64,000 nt of DNA from Anisodus tanguticus (GCA_034509755.1 CM067541.1:29525504-29589503), one strand, 5' to 3'; positions 1 through 12,648 are shown, counted from the first letter of the stretch. Translations and numbers: made by a program. The notes: generated by a model from the sequence alone, not told the origin.

Positions 1-3000
1 TAGTTGGTTGGGTTCTCGGGTGTTTTTGGGAGGAGTTGGTTAACGACCGTTTTGGTGTAGGTTGGGGAAGTGTGGTAGTTTATTGGGGTCAAAGGTATTA
101 GGCATTTTGGCCAATGATAGGGCACAAAATTGATAGACAAGTTCGGGTGGGGGCAAGGTGATTTAGGCCGAGCTGACCTTCTAATGTGATTGTGACAAAG
201 TAACCGGACAGAACCTTGGCTTGGGTATAGTTAGATCACAAAAGTTCTAACTAGACTTACCCCTAAGGTTTGGACCACAAAAGGACCTAGGATTGGACCA
301 CAAAAGGACCAACTAAGATAATAACACAAAAGTTGAATAACTTAGCAAAGTTTGAGAAAACTCAAATATATTTCATTAAACTTTAATGTATTCTTTCATG
401 AACTACATCCCCTATTTTTATACTATTTCTAATCCATCTAGAAGAGGTAACAAGATAGACATAAAAATGCATCTAGGCCGAATGGTAAAGGGGTCGAGGT
501 TCGACCGATTTGGAGGAAGGAAAAAGACCCAACTCTTCATGCTCTCTAGGCCACCCTTTTGTGTCATCCATGTAGATAAGTGTCTAAACTAGCTAGTTCA
601 TGAATTACCTCCTTGGGGAATTGGAAGCTTGTCCTTCTAGATGGCTTTTTTCAATAATTATAGAAGCGAGCCATCTCGGCTTGGTCATCTTACCTTATTA
701 CATGAAATAGTAATTAATCTATAAGGAGATCTAGTAATTAAGCTAGGAATTAAAACAAGGAACAAGTTAGTCTTAGCCAAGACCTACATAAAAGCCGAAA
801 AATGTTTCCTCCTTTGATCTTCAAGTCTTGTGTTCAATCCACTCCACACCATACTTCACTCCACATTAAGCATGTCACCATAGGACGGTTGGCAATCTTT
901 GGGACTCCTAGAAAATCACCTTGTGGGTTGTGTTGGAAACTTATGTTTACTACCTTCTTTTCATCATATACCAATATGATGTATATAAGGAGGGGATTAT
1001 ATGGTTAGGTTGGTCAGTGTTTATTTGTGGCTGGACGGACATAAATATGGGAGTCAAACGTAGGTTAGTGGAATATGACAATTTTAAGACATTTTAGGTG
1101 TGTGGGTGATGTACGGGTGCCCTACGGTGGTTTGGGGCTAAGGAGCTTGGAGAGGATGAACTAGACACGTTGTAGGTTATGTTGGTGGTTGGATAGTGGT
1201 AAGGTGGCAAAAACTGGATGGGAGAATAAGGTACGAAGTTTGAACCCGATAAGGATGGTAGAGTAGTTGGTTGGGTTCTCGGGTGTTTTTGGGAGGAGTT
1301 GGTTAACGACCGTTTTGGTGTAGGTTGGGGAAGTGTGGTAGTTTATTGGGGTCAAAGGTATTAGGCATTTTGGCCAATGATAGGGCACAAAATTGATAGA
1401 CAAGTTCGGGTGGGGGCAAGGTGATTTAGGCCGAGCTGACCTTCTAATGTGATTGTGACAAAGTAACCGGACAGAACCTTGGCTTGGGTATAGTTAGATC
1501 ACAAAAGTTCTAACTAGACTTACACCTAAGGTTTGGACCACAAAAGGACCTAGGATTGGACCACAAAAGGACCAACTAAGATAATAACACAAAAGTTGAA
1601 TAACTTAGCAAAGTTTGAGAAAACTCAAATATATTTCATTAAACTTTAATGTATTCTTTCATGAACTACATCCCCTATTTTTATACTATTTCTAATCCAT
1701 CTAGAAGAGGTAACAAGATAGACATAAAAATGCATCTAGGCCGAATGGTAAAGGGGGTCAGGTTCGACCGATTTGGAGGAAGGAAAAAGACCCAACTCTT
1801 CATGCTCTCTAGGCCACCCTTTTGTGTCATCCATGTAGATAAGTGTCTAAACTAGCTAGTTCATGAATTACCTCCTTGGGGAATTGGAAGCTTGTCCTTC
1901 TAGATGGCTTTTTTTCAATAATTATAGAAGCGAGCCATCTCGGCTTGGTCATCTTACCTTATTACATGAAATAGTAATTAATCTATAAGGAGATCTAGTA
2001 ATTAAGCTAGGAATTAAAACAAGGAACAAGTTAGTCTTAGCCAAGACCTACATAAAAGCCGAAAAATGTTTCCTCCTTTGATCTTCAAGTCTTGTGTTCA
2101 ATCCACTCCACACCATACTTCACTCCACATTAAGCATGTCACCATAGGACGGTTGGCAATCTTTGGGACTCCTAGAAAATCACCTTGTGGGTTGTGTTGG
2201 AAACTTATGTTTACTACCTTCTTTTCATCATATACCAATATGATGTATATAAGGAGGGGATTATATGGTTAGGTTGGTCAGTGTTTATTTGTGGTGGACG
2301 GACATAAATATGGGAGTCAAACGTAGGTTAGTGGAATATGACAATTTTAAGACATTTTAGGTTTGTGGGTGATGTACGGGTGCCCTACGGTGGTTTGGGG
2401 CTAAGGAGCTTGGAGAGGATGAACTAGACACGTTGTAGGTTATGTTGGTGGTTGGATAGTGGTAAGGTGGCAAAAACTGGATGGGAGAATAAGGTACGAA
2501 GTTTGAATGTTGTAGTTTATTGGGGTGAAAGGTATTAGGCATTTTGGCCAATGATAGGGCACAAAATTGATAGACAAGTTCGGGTGTGGGTAAGGTAATG
2601 TATTCCTAGATGACCTTCTAATGTGTTTGTGGCAAAGTAACCGGACAGAACCTTGGCTTGGGTATAGTTAGATCACAAAAGTTCTAACTAGACTTACACC
2701 TAAGGTTTGGACCACAAAGGACCAAGGGTTGGACCACAAAAGGACCAACTAAGATAATAACACAAAAGTTGAATAACTTAGCAAAGTTTGAGAAAACTCA
2801 AATATATTTCATAAAACTTCAATGTATTCTTTCATAAACTACATTCCCTATTTATACTAGTTCTAATCCTTATAGAAGAGGTAACAAGATAGACATAAAA
2901 ATGCATCTAGGCCGAATGGTAAAGGGGGACAGGTTCGATAGATTTGGGAGAAGGAAAAAGAACCAACTCTTCATGTTCTCTAGGCCACCCTTTTGTGTCA

Positions 3001-3016
3001 TCCATGTAGATAAGTG

Positions 3017-3036
3017 CATGAACTAGCTAGTTCATG
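3017..3036. repeat. 20 bp perfect palindrome in satellite units
   Basis: CATGAACTAGCTAGTTCATG is its own reverse complement. It recurs intact at 4,244-4,263, 5,463-5,482, 6,684-6,703 and 7,905-7,924. Units 1 and 2 keep only the central AACTAGCTAGTT. It could form a cruciform or bind a dimeric protein. Confidence 0.85.
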
Positions 3037-3562
3037 AATTACCTCCTTGGAGAACGTTGGAAGCTTCTCCTTCTAGATGGTTCTCGGCTTGGTCATCTTA
3101 TCTTATTACATGACATAGTAATTAATTTATAAGGAGATCTAGTAATTAAGCTAGGAATTAAAACTAGCAAAAAGTTAGTCTCCGCCAAGACATACATAAA
3201 AGCTGAAATAATGTTTCCTTCTTGGTTCTTCAAGTCTTGTGTTCAATCCACTCCACACCATACTCACTCCACATTAAGCATGTCACCAATCTTTGGCATC
3301 TTTGGGACTAGAAAATCACCTCGCGGCTCGTGTTGGAAACTTATGTTTACAACCTTGTTTTCATCATATACCATCTCATGATGTATATAAGGAGGGGATT
3401 GTATGGTTAGGTTGGTCAGCGTTGATTTGTGGTTGGACGGACACAAATATGGGAGTCAAATGGAGGTTAGTGGAATAGGACAATTTTCAGACATTTTAGG
3501 TTTGTGGGTGATGTACGTGTGCCCTTAGGTGGTTTGGGGCTAAGGAGTTTGGAGAGGATAAA

Positions 3563-3805
3563 CTAGACATGTTGTAGGTTATGTTGGTGGTTGGATAGTG
3601 GTAAGGTGGCGGAAACTGGTCGGGGCAATAAGGTACGAAGTTTGAACCCGATAAGGATGGTAGAGTAGTTGGTTGGGTTCTCGGGTGTTTTTGGGAGGAG
3701 TTGGTTAACGACCGTTTTGGTGTAGGTTGTGGAAGTGTTATAGTGTATTAGGGTGAAAGGGATTAGGCATTTTGGACAAAGATTGGTCACGAAATTGATA
3801 GACAA
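3563..3805 (-). other. 75-80 codon reading frame kept open in most satellite units
   Basis: The same minus-strand frame is open in satellite copies at 1,161-1,403, 3,563-3,805, 4,781-5,008, 6,002-6,229, 7,223-7,450 and 8,453-8,680, and on the plus strand in the inverted copy at 9,849-10,091. It begins MSINFV or, in shorter copies, at a downstream Met. It ends in a shared LSNHQHNLQ-V tail. A TATAAATAG box lies ~270 bp upstream on the same strand in several units. Most differences between copies change the amino acid, and no family is recognisable. The frame may simply be low in stop codons by chance in a young repeat. I list it because of its repeated preservation, not because I believe it is a gene. 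Confidence 0.2.
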
Positions 3806-4075
3806 GTTCGGGTGTGGGTAAGGTAATGTATTCCTAGATGACCTTCTAATGTGTTTGTGGCAAAGTAACCGGACAGAACCTTGGCTTGGGTATAGTTAGA
3901 TCACAAAAGTTCTAACTAGACTTACACCTAGGGTTTGGACCACAAAGGACCAAGGGTTGGACCACAAAAGGACCAACTATGATAACAACACAAAAGTTGA
4001 ATAACTTAGCAAAGTTTGACAAAACTCAAATATATTTCATAAAACTTCAATGTCTTCTTTCATAAACTACATCCC

Positions 4076-4084
4076 CTATTTATA
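4076..4084 (-). promoter_or_regulatory. TATA box recurring in satellite units
   Basis: TATAAATAG is read on the minus strand here and at 2,848-2,856, 5,294-5,302, 6,525-6,533, 7,736-7,744 and 8,968-8,976. In the inverted copies it lies on the plus strand at 9,477-9,485 and 10,817-10,825. Units 1 and 2 carry a variant with an extra T/A run near 410 and 1,675. The motif is a strong match to a plant TATA consensus, but no transcript evidence is available. Confidence 0.45.
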
Positions 4085-7000
4085 CTAGTTCTAATCCTTC
4101 TAGAAGAGGTAACAAGATAGACATAAAAATGCATCTAGGCCGAATGGTAAAGGGGGACAGTTCGACCGATTTGGGAGAAGGAAAAAGAACCAACTCTTCA
4201 TGTTCTCTAGGCCACCCTTTTGTGTCATCCATGTAGATAAGTGCATGAACTAGCTAGTTCATGAATTTCCTCCTTGGAAAACGTTGGAAGCTTCTCCTTC
4301 TAGATGGTTCTCGGCTTGGTCATCTTATCTTATTACATGACATAGTAATTAATCTATAAGGAGATCTAGTAATTAAGCTAGGAATTAAAACAAGCAAAAG
4401 TTAGTCTCAGCCAAGACCTACATAAAAGCCGAAAAATGTTTCCTCCGTGGATCTTCAAGTCTTGTGTTCAATCCACTCCACACCATACTCCACTCCACAT
4501 TAAGCATGTCACCAATCTTTGGCACTCCTAGAAAATCACCTCGCGGCTCGTGTTGGAAACTTATGTTTACAACCTTGTTTTCATCATATACCAATCTGAT
4601 GTATATAAGGAGGGGATTGTATGGTTAGGTTGGTCAGCGTTGATTTGTGGCTGGACGGACACAAATATGGGAGTCAAATGGAGGTTAGTGGAATAGGACA
4701 ATTTTCAGACATTTTAGGTTTGTGGGTGATGTACGTGTGCCCTTAGGTGGTTTGGGGCTAAGGAGTTTGGAGAGGATAAACTAGACATGTTGTAGGTTAT
4801 GTTGGTGGTTGGATAGTGGTAAGGTGGTGGAAACTGGTCGGGACAATAAGGTACGAAGTTTGAACCCGATAAGGATGGTAGAGTAGTTGGTTGGGTTCTC
4901 GGGTGTTTTTGGGAGGAGTTGGTTAACGACCGTTTTGGTGTAGGTTGAGGAAGTGTTGTAGTGTATTAGGGTGAAAGGGATTAGGCATTTTGGACAATGA
5001 TTGGTCACGAAATTGATAGACTAGTTCGGGTGTGGGTAAGGTAATGTATTCCTAGATGACCTTCTAATGTGTTTGTGGCAAAGTAACCGGACAGAACCTT
5101 GGCTTGGGTATAGTTAGATCACAAAAGTTCTAACTAGACTTACACCTAAGGTTTAGACCACAAAGGACCAAGGGTTGGACCACAAAAGGACCAACTATGA
5201 TAACAACACAAAAGTTGAATAACTTAGCAAAGTTTGACAAAACTCAAATATATTTCATAAAACTTCAATGTCTTCTTTCATAAACTACATTCCCTATTTA
5301 TACTAGTTCTAATCCTTCTAGAAGAGGTAACAAGATAGACATAAAAATGCATCTAGGCCGAATGGTAAAGGGGGACAGGTTCGATAGATTTGGGAGAAGG
5401 AAAAAGAACCAACTCTTCATGTTCTCTAGGCCACCCTTTTGTGTCATCCATGTAGATAAGTGCATGAACTAGCTAGTTCATGAATTACCTCCTTGGGGAA
5501 CGTTGGAAGCTTCTCCTTCTAGATGGTTCTCGGCTTGGTCATCTTATCTTATTACATGACATAGTAATTAATTTATAAGGAGATCTAGTAATTAAGCTAG
5601 GAATTAAAACAAGCAAAAAGTTAGTCTCAGCCAAGACCTACATAAAAGCCGAAAAAATGTTTCCTCCTTGGATCTTCAAGTCTTGTGTTCAATCCACTCC
5701 ACACCATACTCCACTCCACATTAAGCATGTCACCAATCTTTGGCACTCCTAGAAAATCACCTCGCGGCTCGTGTTGGAAACTTATGTTTACAACCTTGTT
5801 TTCATCATATACCAATCTCATATATATAAGGAGGGGATTGTATGGTTAGGTTGGTCAGCGTTGATTTGTGGCTGGACGGACACAAATATGGGAGTCAAAT
5901 GGAGGTTAGTGGAATAGGACAATTTTCAGACATTTTAGGTTTGTGGGTGATGTACGTGTGCCCTTAGGTGGTTTGGGGCTAAGGAGTTTGGAGAGGATAA
6001 ACTAGACATGTTGTAGGTTATGTTGGTGGTTGGATAGTGGTAAGGTGGTGGAAACTGGTCGGGGCAATAAGGTACGAAGTTTGAACCCGATAAGGATGGT
6101 AGAGTAGTTGGTTGGGTTCTCGGGTGTTTTTGGGAGGAGTTGGTTAACGACCGTTTTGGTGTAGGTTGTGGAAGTGTTATAGTGTATTAGGGTGAAAGGG
6201 ATTAGGCATTTTGGACAATGATTGGTCACGAAATTGATAGACTAGTTCGGGTGTGGGTAAGGTAATGTATTCCTAGATGACCTTCTAATGTGTTTGTGGC
6301 AAAGTAACCGGACAGAACCTTGGCTTGGGTATAGTTAGATCACAAAAGTTCTAACTGGTCTTACACCTGGGGTTTGGACAACAAAGGACCAAGGGTTGGA
6401 CCACAAAAGGACCAACTATGATAACAACACAAAAGTTGAATAACTTAGCAAAGTTTGACAAAACTCAAATATATTTCATAAAACTTCAATGTCTTCTTTC
6501 ATAAACTACATTCCCTATTTATACTAGTTCTAATCCTTATAGAAGAGGTAACAAGATAGACATAAAAATGCATCTAGGCCGAATGGTAAAGGGGGACAGG
6601 TTCGATAGATTTGGGAGAAGGAAAAAGAACCAACTCTTCATGTTCTCTAGGCCATCCTTTTGTGTCATCCATGTAGATAAGTGCATGAACTAGCTAGTTC
6701 ATGAATTTCCTCCTTGGAAAACGTTGGAAGCTTCTCCTTCTAGATGGTTCTCGGCTTGGTCATCTTATCTTATTACATGACATAGTAATTAATTTATAAG
6801 GAGATCTAGTAATTAAGCTAGGAATTAAAACAAGTAAAAAGTTAGTCTCCGCCAAGACATACATAAAAGCTGAAATAATGTTTCCTTCTTGGTTCTTCAA
6901 GTCTTGTGTTCAATCCACTCCACACCATACTCCACTCCACATTAAGCATGTCACCAATCTTTGGCACTCCTAGGAAATCACCTCGCGGCTCGTGTTGGAA

Positions 7001-9030
7001 ACTTATGTTTACAACCTTGTTTTCATCATATACCAATCTCATATATATAAGGAGGGGATTGTATGGTTAGGTTGGTCAGCGTTGATTTGTGGCTGGACGG
7101 ACACAAATATGGGAGTCAAATGAAGGTTAGTGGAATAGGACAATTTTCAGACATTTTAGATTTGTGGGTGATGTACGTGTGCCCTTAGGTGGTTTGGGGC
7201 TAGGGAGTTTGGAGAGGATAAACTAGACATGTTGTAGGTTATGTTGGTGGTTGGATAGTGGTAAGGTGGTGGAAACTGGTCGGGGCAATAAGGTACGAAG
7301 TTTGAACCCGATAAGGATGGTAGAATAGTTGGTTGGGTTCTCGGGTGTTTTTGGGAGGAGTTGGTTAACGATCGTTTTGGTGTAGGTTGAGGAAGTGTTA
7401 TAGTGTATTAGGGTGAAAGGGATTAGGCATTTTGGACAATGATTGGTCACGAAATTGATAGACTAGTTCGGGTGTGGGTAAGGTAATGTATTCCTAGATG
7501 ACCTTCTAATGTGTTTGTGGCAAAGTAACCGGACAGAACCTTGGCTTGGGTATAGTTAGATCACAAAAGTTCTAACTGGTCTTACACCTGGGGTTTGGAC
7601 AACAAAGGACCAAGGGTTGGACCACAAAAGGACCAACTATGATAACAACACAAAAGTTGAATAACTTAGCAAAGTTTGACAAAACTCAAATATATTTCAT
7701 AAAACTTCAATGTCTTCTTTCATAAACTACATTCCCTATTTATACTAGTTCTAATCCTTATAGAAGAGGTAACAAGATAGACATAAAAATGCATCTAGGC
7801 CGAATGGTAAAGGGGGACAGGTTCGATAGATTTGGGAGAAGGAAAAAGAACCAACTCTTCATGTTCTCTAGGCCACCCTTTTGTGTCATCCATGTAGATA
7901 AGTGCATGAACTAGCTAGTTCATGAATTTCCTCCTTGGAAAACGTTGGAAGCTTCTCCTTCTAGATGGTTCTCGGCTTGGTCATCTTATCTTATTACATG
8001 ACATAGTAATTAATTTATAAGGAGATCTAGTAATTAAGCTAGGAATTAAAACAAGTAAAAAGTTAGTCTCCGCCAAGACATACATAAAAGCTGAAAAAAT
8101 ATTTCCTTCTTGGATCTTCAAGTCTTGTGTTCAATCCACTCCACACCATACTCCACTCCACATTAAGCATGTCACCATATCTTTGGCACTCTTTCACTCC
8201 TAGAAAATCACCTCGCGGCTCGTGTTGGAAACTTATGTTTACAACCTTCTTTTCATCATATACCAATATGATGTATATAAGGAGGGGATTGTATGGTTAG
8301 GTTGGTCAGCGTTGATTTGTGGCTGGACGGACACAAATATGGGAGTCAAATAGAGGTTAGTGGAATAGGACAATTTTCAGACATTTTAGGTTTGTGGGTG
8401 ATGTACGGGTGCCCTTAGGTGGTTTGGGGCTAAGGAGTTTGGAGAGGATAAACTAGACATGTTGTAGGTTATGTTGGTGGTTGGATAGTGGTAAGGTGGC
8501 GGAAACTGGTCGGGGCAATAAGGTATGAAGTTTGAACCCGATAAGGATGGTAGAGTAGTTGGTTGGGTTCTCGGGTGTTTTTGGGAGGAGTTGGTTAACG
8601 ACCGTTTTGGTGTAGGTTGGGGAAGTGTTGTAGTGTATTAGGGTGAAAGGGATTAGGCATTTTGGACAATGATTGGGCACGAAATTGATAGACTAGTTCG
8701 GTGTGTGGGTAAGGTAATGTATGCCTAGATGACCTTCTAATGTGTTTGTGACAAAGTAACCGGACAGAACCTTGGCTTGGGTATAGTTAGATCACAAAAG
8801 TTCTAACTAGACTTACACCTACGGTTTGGACCACAAAAGGACCAAGGATTGGACCACAAAAGGACCAACTATGATAATAACACAAAAGTTGAATAACTTA
8901 GCAAAGTTTGAGAAAACTCAAATATATTTTATAAAACTTCAATGTCTTCTTTCATAAACTACATCCCCTATTTATACTAGTTCTAATCCTTATAGAAGAG
9001 GTAACAAGATAGACATAAAAATGCATCTAA

Positions 9031-11226
9031 TTACCCATCGTCCTATGGTGACATACTTAATGTGGAGTGGAGTGTGGTGGGGAGTTGATTGAAGACAAGA
9101 CTTGAAGATCCAAGAAAGAAACATTTTTTCGGCTTTTATGTAGGTCTTAGATGAGACTAACTTTTAGCTTATTTTAATTCCTAGCTTAATTACTAGATAT
9201 CCTTATAGATTAATGACTATGTCATGTAATAAGATAAGATGGCCAAGACGAGAACCATCTAGAAGGAGAAGATTCCAACATTCCCGGTGAGGTAATTTAT
9301 GAACTACCTAGCTCAGGCACTTATCTACATGGATGACACAAAAGGGTGGCCTAAAGAACATGAAGAGTTGGGTTTTTTCCATTCTTCCAAATCGGTCGAA
9401 CTGTCTGCCTTTCCCCTTCGGCCTAGATGCATTTTTATGTCTATCTTGTTACCTCTTCTACAAGGCTTAGAACTAGTATAAATAGGGGATGTAGTTTATG
9501 AAAGTAGACATTGAAGTTTTTTGAATTATAGTGAATTTTCTCAAATTTTGCTAAGTTATTCAACATTTGTGTTGTTATCTTAGTTGGTCCTTTTGTGGTC
9601 CAAACCTTGGTCCTTTTATGGTCCAACCCTCGGTCCTTTTGTGGTTCAACCCTTGGTCCTTTTGAGGTCCAAACCCTCGGTCCTTTTGTGGTCCAACCCT
9701 TGGTCCTTTTGTGGTGCAAAACCTAGGTGTAAGTCTAGTTAGAACTTTTGTGATCTAACTATATCCAAGCCAAGGTTCTATCCGGTTACTTTGTCACAAA
9801 CACATTAGAAGATCATCTCGGCCTACATCACCTTACCCGCACCCGAACTTGTCTATCAATTTCGTGCCCAATAATTGTCCAAACTTCCTAATCCTTTTTA
9901 CCCCAATACACTACAACACATCCCCAACCTACACCAAAAAGGTCGTTAACAAACTTCATCCAAAAACACCCAAGAACCAAACCAACTACTCCACCATCCT
10001 CACTTTGGTTCAACATTCGTACCTTATTGTAATGGCCAGTTTCGCCACCTTACCACTATCCAACCACCAATATAACCTACAACGTGTCTAGTTCATCCTC
10101 TCCGAACGCCTTAGCCCTAAACCCCCTAAGGGCACCCGTACACCTCCCACAAACCTAAAATGTTCGAAAAGTCTCCTATTCCACCAACCTCCATTAGACT
10201 CCCATATTTGTGTTCGCCAAGCCACAAACCAACTCGACCAACCTAACCATACAATCACCACTTTATATAAATCATTTTGGTATATGATGAAAAGAATGTC
10301 GTAAACATAAGTTTCAAACATGAGCTGCGAGGTGATTTGCTAAGAGTTCCAAAGATTGTCAATCGTCCTATGGTGACATGCTTAATGTAGAGTGGAGTGT
10401 GGAGTGTGGAGTGTGGACTGGATTGAAGACAAGAGTTGAAGATCCAAGAAGGAAATATTTTTTTGGCTTTTATGTAGGTCTTGGCTGAGACTACCTTTTA
10501 ACTTGTTTCAATTCCTACCTTAATTACTAGATATCCTTATAGCTTAATTACTACGTCATGTAATAACATAAGATGACAAAGCCGAGAACCATCTAGAAGG
10601 AGAAGCTTCCAACATTCCCCAAAGAGGTAATTCATGAACTAGCTTGTTCAGGCACTTATCTACATGGATGATAGAAAAAAAAAGGTGTCCTAGTGAACAT
10701 GAAGAGTTGGGTAGTTTTCCTTCTCCCAAATCGGTCAAATTTGTCCCTCTTTCCCGGTCGTCTTAGATGCATTTTTATGTCTGTCTTGATACCTCTTCTA
10801 CAAGGCTTAGAACTAGTATAAATAGGGAATGTAGTTTATGAAAGAAGACATTGAAGTTTTATGAAATATATTTGAGATTTCTCAAACTTTGCTAAGTTAT
10901 TCAACTTTTGTGATGTTATCTTAGTTGGTCCTTTTTTGGTCCAAACCTTGGTCCTTTTATAGTCCAACCCTCGGTCTTTTTGTGGTCCAACCCTTGGTCC
11001 TTTGTTGTCCAAACCCAGGTGTAAGACCAGTTAGAACTTTTGTGATCTAACTAAACCCAAGCCAAGGTTCTATCCAGGTTACTTTATCACAAACACATTA
11101 GAAGGTCATCTAGACCTACATTACCTTACCCGAACCCGAACTAGTCTATCAATTTCGTGACCAATCATTGTCCAAAATACCTAATCCATTTCACCCCAAT
11201 ACACTATAACACCTCCCCAACCTACG
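9031..11226. repeat. Inverted satellite copies
   Basis: From ~9,031 the sequence is the reverse complement of the satellite unit, for example GTCCTATGGTGACAT at 9,040 and again at 10,365. That gives a period of ~1,325 bp. One full and one truncated inverted unit are present. With the direct array they form a large inverted repeat. The copies are more diverged from the direct units than those are from each other. The array ends abruptly at 11,226, where pararetroviral sequence starts. Confidence 0.9.
9595..9725. repeat. ~25 bp minisatellite inside inverted satellite unit
   Basis: About six imperfect copies of a GGTCCTTTTGTGGTCCAACC-like motif lie in tandem. The direct units have only two copies and the second inverted unit (about 10,925-11,010) about four. 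This expansion explains the longer period of the inverted units. A 92-codon open frame across it (9,441-9,719, minus) is just the translated repeat. Confidence 0.85.
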
Positions 11227-11809
11227 CATGGTTATTCCATCTAATTTGTAATATAGTGTTAATGCTAAGTCTTTGTGTTCGTCTTTTAATGATATACTAA
11301 AGTCTGGTTGTATAGTAAGTTTTAGTTTTTGATATATCAAATTTCCTTTTACTACGATATTAAAGCATCTTGCAAGTTTCCTAGTATTCTATCATCTAAT
11401 ATGTATATTTGTATTGGTGTATCTATATTCTTTTGAAAGTATGCTTTTATAGTAAATTCTACTCCTCCGAAGTATATGTTCCTATATTTTTTGGCTTCTC
11501 TGGTAGATAGTTTTGTTAATTCTCTCTTTATTACTTCATCCGTTATCGGGTTAATTTTGGTCCTAAAATTAACACTTGTTGTATCTATTATGTTTTCGTG
11601 TTTGTGTCTTTTGTATACCTTATTTTTTTGTTTCTTTCAAACCATCGTGTTTTAAATATTTACTTTGTAGATAGTTCTTCTTTTTCATCTTGTATTTTCT
11701 AGTAAATTTCTGGTTTGAAGCTTAGTGTTTGGGTTGATCCTCCTTCATACGTAGTCATTTGATAGTGTGAATCTTTAGAGTCTTCTATTATTTCTTTTCC
11801 TTTATCCAT
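11227..11809 (-). pseudogene. Movement protein fragment, EPRV-A copy 2
   Basis: This is the N-terminal part of the 30K-type movement protein ORF, starting at an ATG whose first base is 11,809. It corresponds to 23,604-24,181 in copy 1. Copy 2 has an extra base near the GGTTGGGTTGATCC stretch compared with copy 1, and keeps the frame open further there. Both copies share an in-frame TAG a little downstream (near 11,700 and 24,074), so that stop predates the duplication. The C-terminal half is missing, cut by the junction with the satellite array. Confidence 0.7.
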
Positions 11810-12521
11810 ATTTCAGTAAGTTTATGTACTTATATTGTTCTTCTATTATATCATTTAAATCTTTTAATTCATTATCTTTTCTGATTATGTCTCTTAATTT
11901 ATTTTCCAGTAATTTCATGTTTTCTTCTTCTTTTTGTCTTAACCTTTCATTTTCTAATGCTATTCTATTTCTTAATTCTCTAATGGTTTCTTACTGTTCA
12001 TTTATTTGTTTGGAATTTTCTTGTAGGCGTTGATCTCTTTCTTCTATTAGATCTATACTTATTCTGCAACTTATTATGTGTTGGTTTATATCCCTATTAT
12101 ATCTAAGAGGTTTTTCTCGCTACTATTCTTAGTGCTTCCAATTTATTCGACGTTCTATTATTCTTTGTTCATCCATAGTGTTCTATCTCCATTCTTATAT
12201 ACGCTTTCGGATCGTATATCATAGCAACTTGTTCGTTTATTCTAGTGTTTATTTCTATCGTTCTCCTATATGTATTCATAGCATCTTCTAAGTGTGTGCC
12301 TATGTCTTCTAATTCGTTGTCGAATATTGTTCATATGGTAAATTCTTTCTTCATTTTACCGCTAATATCGCTTCTTGGATTCTCATTAATGTCTCATTCT
12401 CCTTTTTGTATTTTACCAAATAATGTCTAATCTCATACCTCTTCCATAGTAGTTTATTCATCAAGTTAACATTTTTAAATGCATAATTAGTTTTCATCCT
12501 ACAAGTTTAATCCTTTTACAA

Positions 12522-12532
12522 GCTCGATACCA
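12522..12532 (-). promoter_or_regulatory. Primer-binding site remnant, EPRV-A copy 2
   Basis: The minus strand reads TGGTATCGAGC, one base short of the plant initiator Met-tRNA complement TGGTATCAGAGC. The first copy has TGGTATCAGATC. Each carries a different single change from the consensus, which supports a common functional ancestor. Confidence 0.75.
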
Positions 12533-12648
12533 ATTCATGGGCGAATCTTTTCATCATCTAATACAAAGGGCGTTTTTTTTTTTTTTGGATTCTCAAGTGA
12601 AGAATTGTATAGAAGTTTTCGAATGTTTAATCGGGTTACAAGAGGCTC

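Larger units (their letters stand above)
1..9030. repeat. Tandem satellite array, ~1.2 kb units, direct orientation
   Basis: The same sequence recurs with phase marks (TAGTTGGTTGGG or its one-base variant) at 1, 1,264, 3,666, 4,884, 6,105, 7,326 and 8,556. The period is therefore 1,263 bp early in the array and 1,218-1,230 bp later. The unit running from about 2,510 to 3,665 has lost ~90 bp that includes the phase mark. The last unit stops at ~9,030, where orientation flips. Adjacent units are nearly identical, and units 4-7 are closest to each other, which fits recent local amplification by unequal exchange. I recognise no protein family in the unit, and TG...CA ends are not obvious, so an LTR origin is possible but unproven. 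The short reading frames along it are mostly repeats of one another. Confidence 0.95.
11227..12532 (-). mobile_element. Endogenous caulimovirid A, truncated second copy
   Basis: This segment matches 23,604-24,908 almost base for base, with scattered substitutions and single-base indels. Read on the minus strand it starts at a Met-tRNA-like primer site (12,522-12,532). It passes through the small leader ORFs and the coiled-coil ORF, and stops inside the movement-protein ORF at the satellite junction. It lies directly downstream of the amplified non-coding region of the main copy, so the two are head to tail, as expected for integration or recombination of a circular or concatemeric viral DNA. 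The copy is non-functional because it is truncated. Confidence 0.85.

Noticed and set aside
386..2272. Identical 68-codon plus-strand frames in satellite units 1 and 2
   Set aside because: They are broken in the other units by indels and have no family resemblance. They fit incidental frames in a repeat.
1..9030. Satellite as a retrozyme with a hammerhead ribozyme
   Set aside because: I looked for the conserved CTGATGAG...GAAA core on both strands of the unit and did not see it.
9441..9719. 92-codon minus frame with repeated KGPR-like residues
   Set aside because: It is the translated ~25 bp minisatellite.
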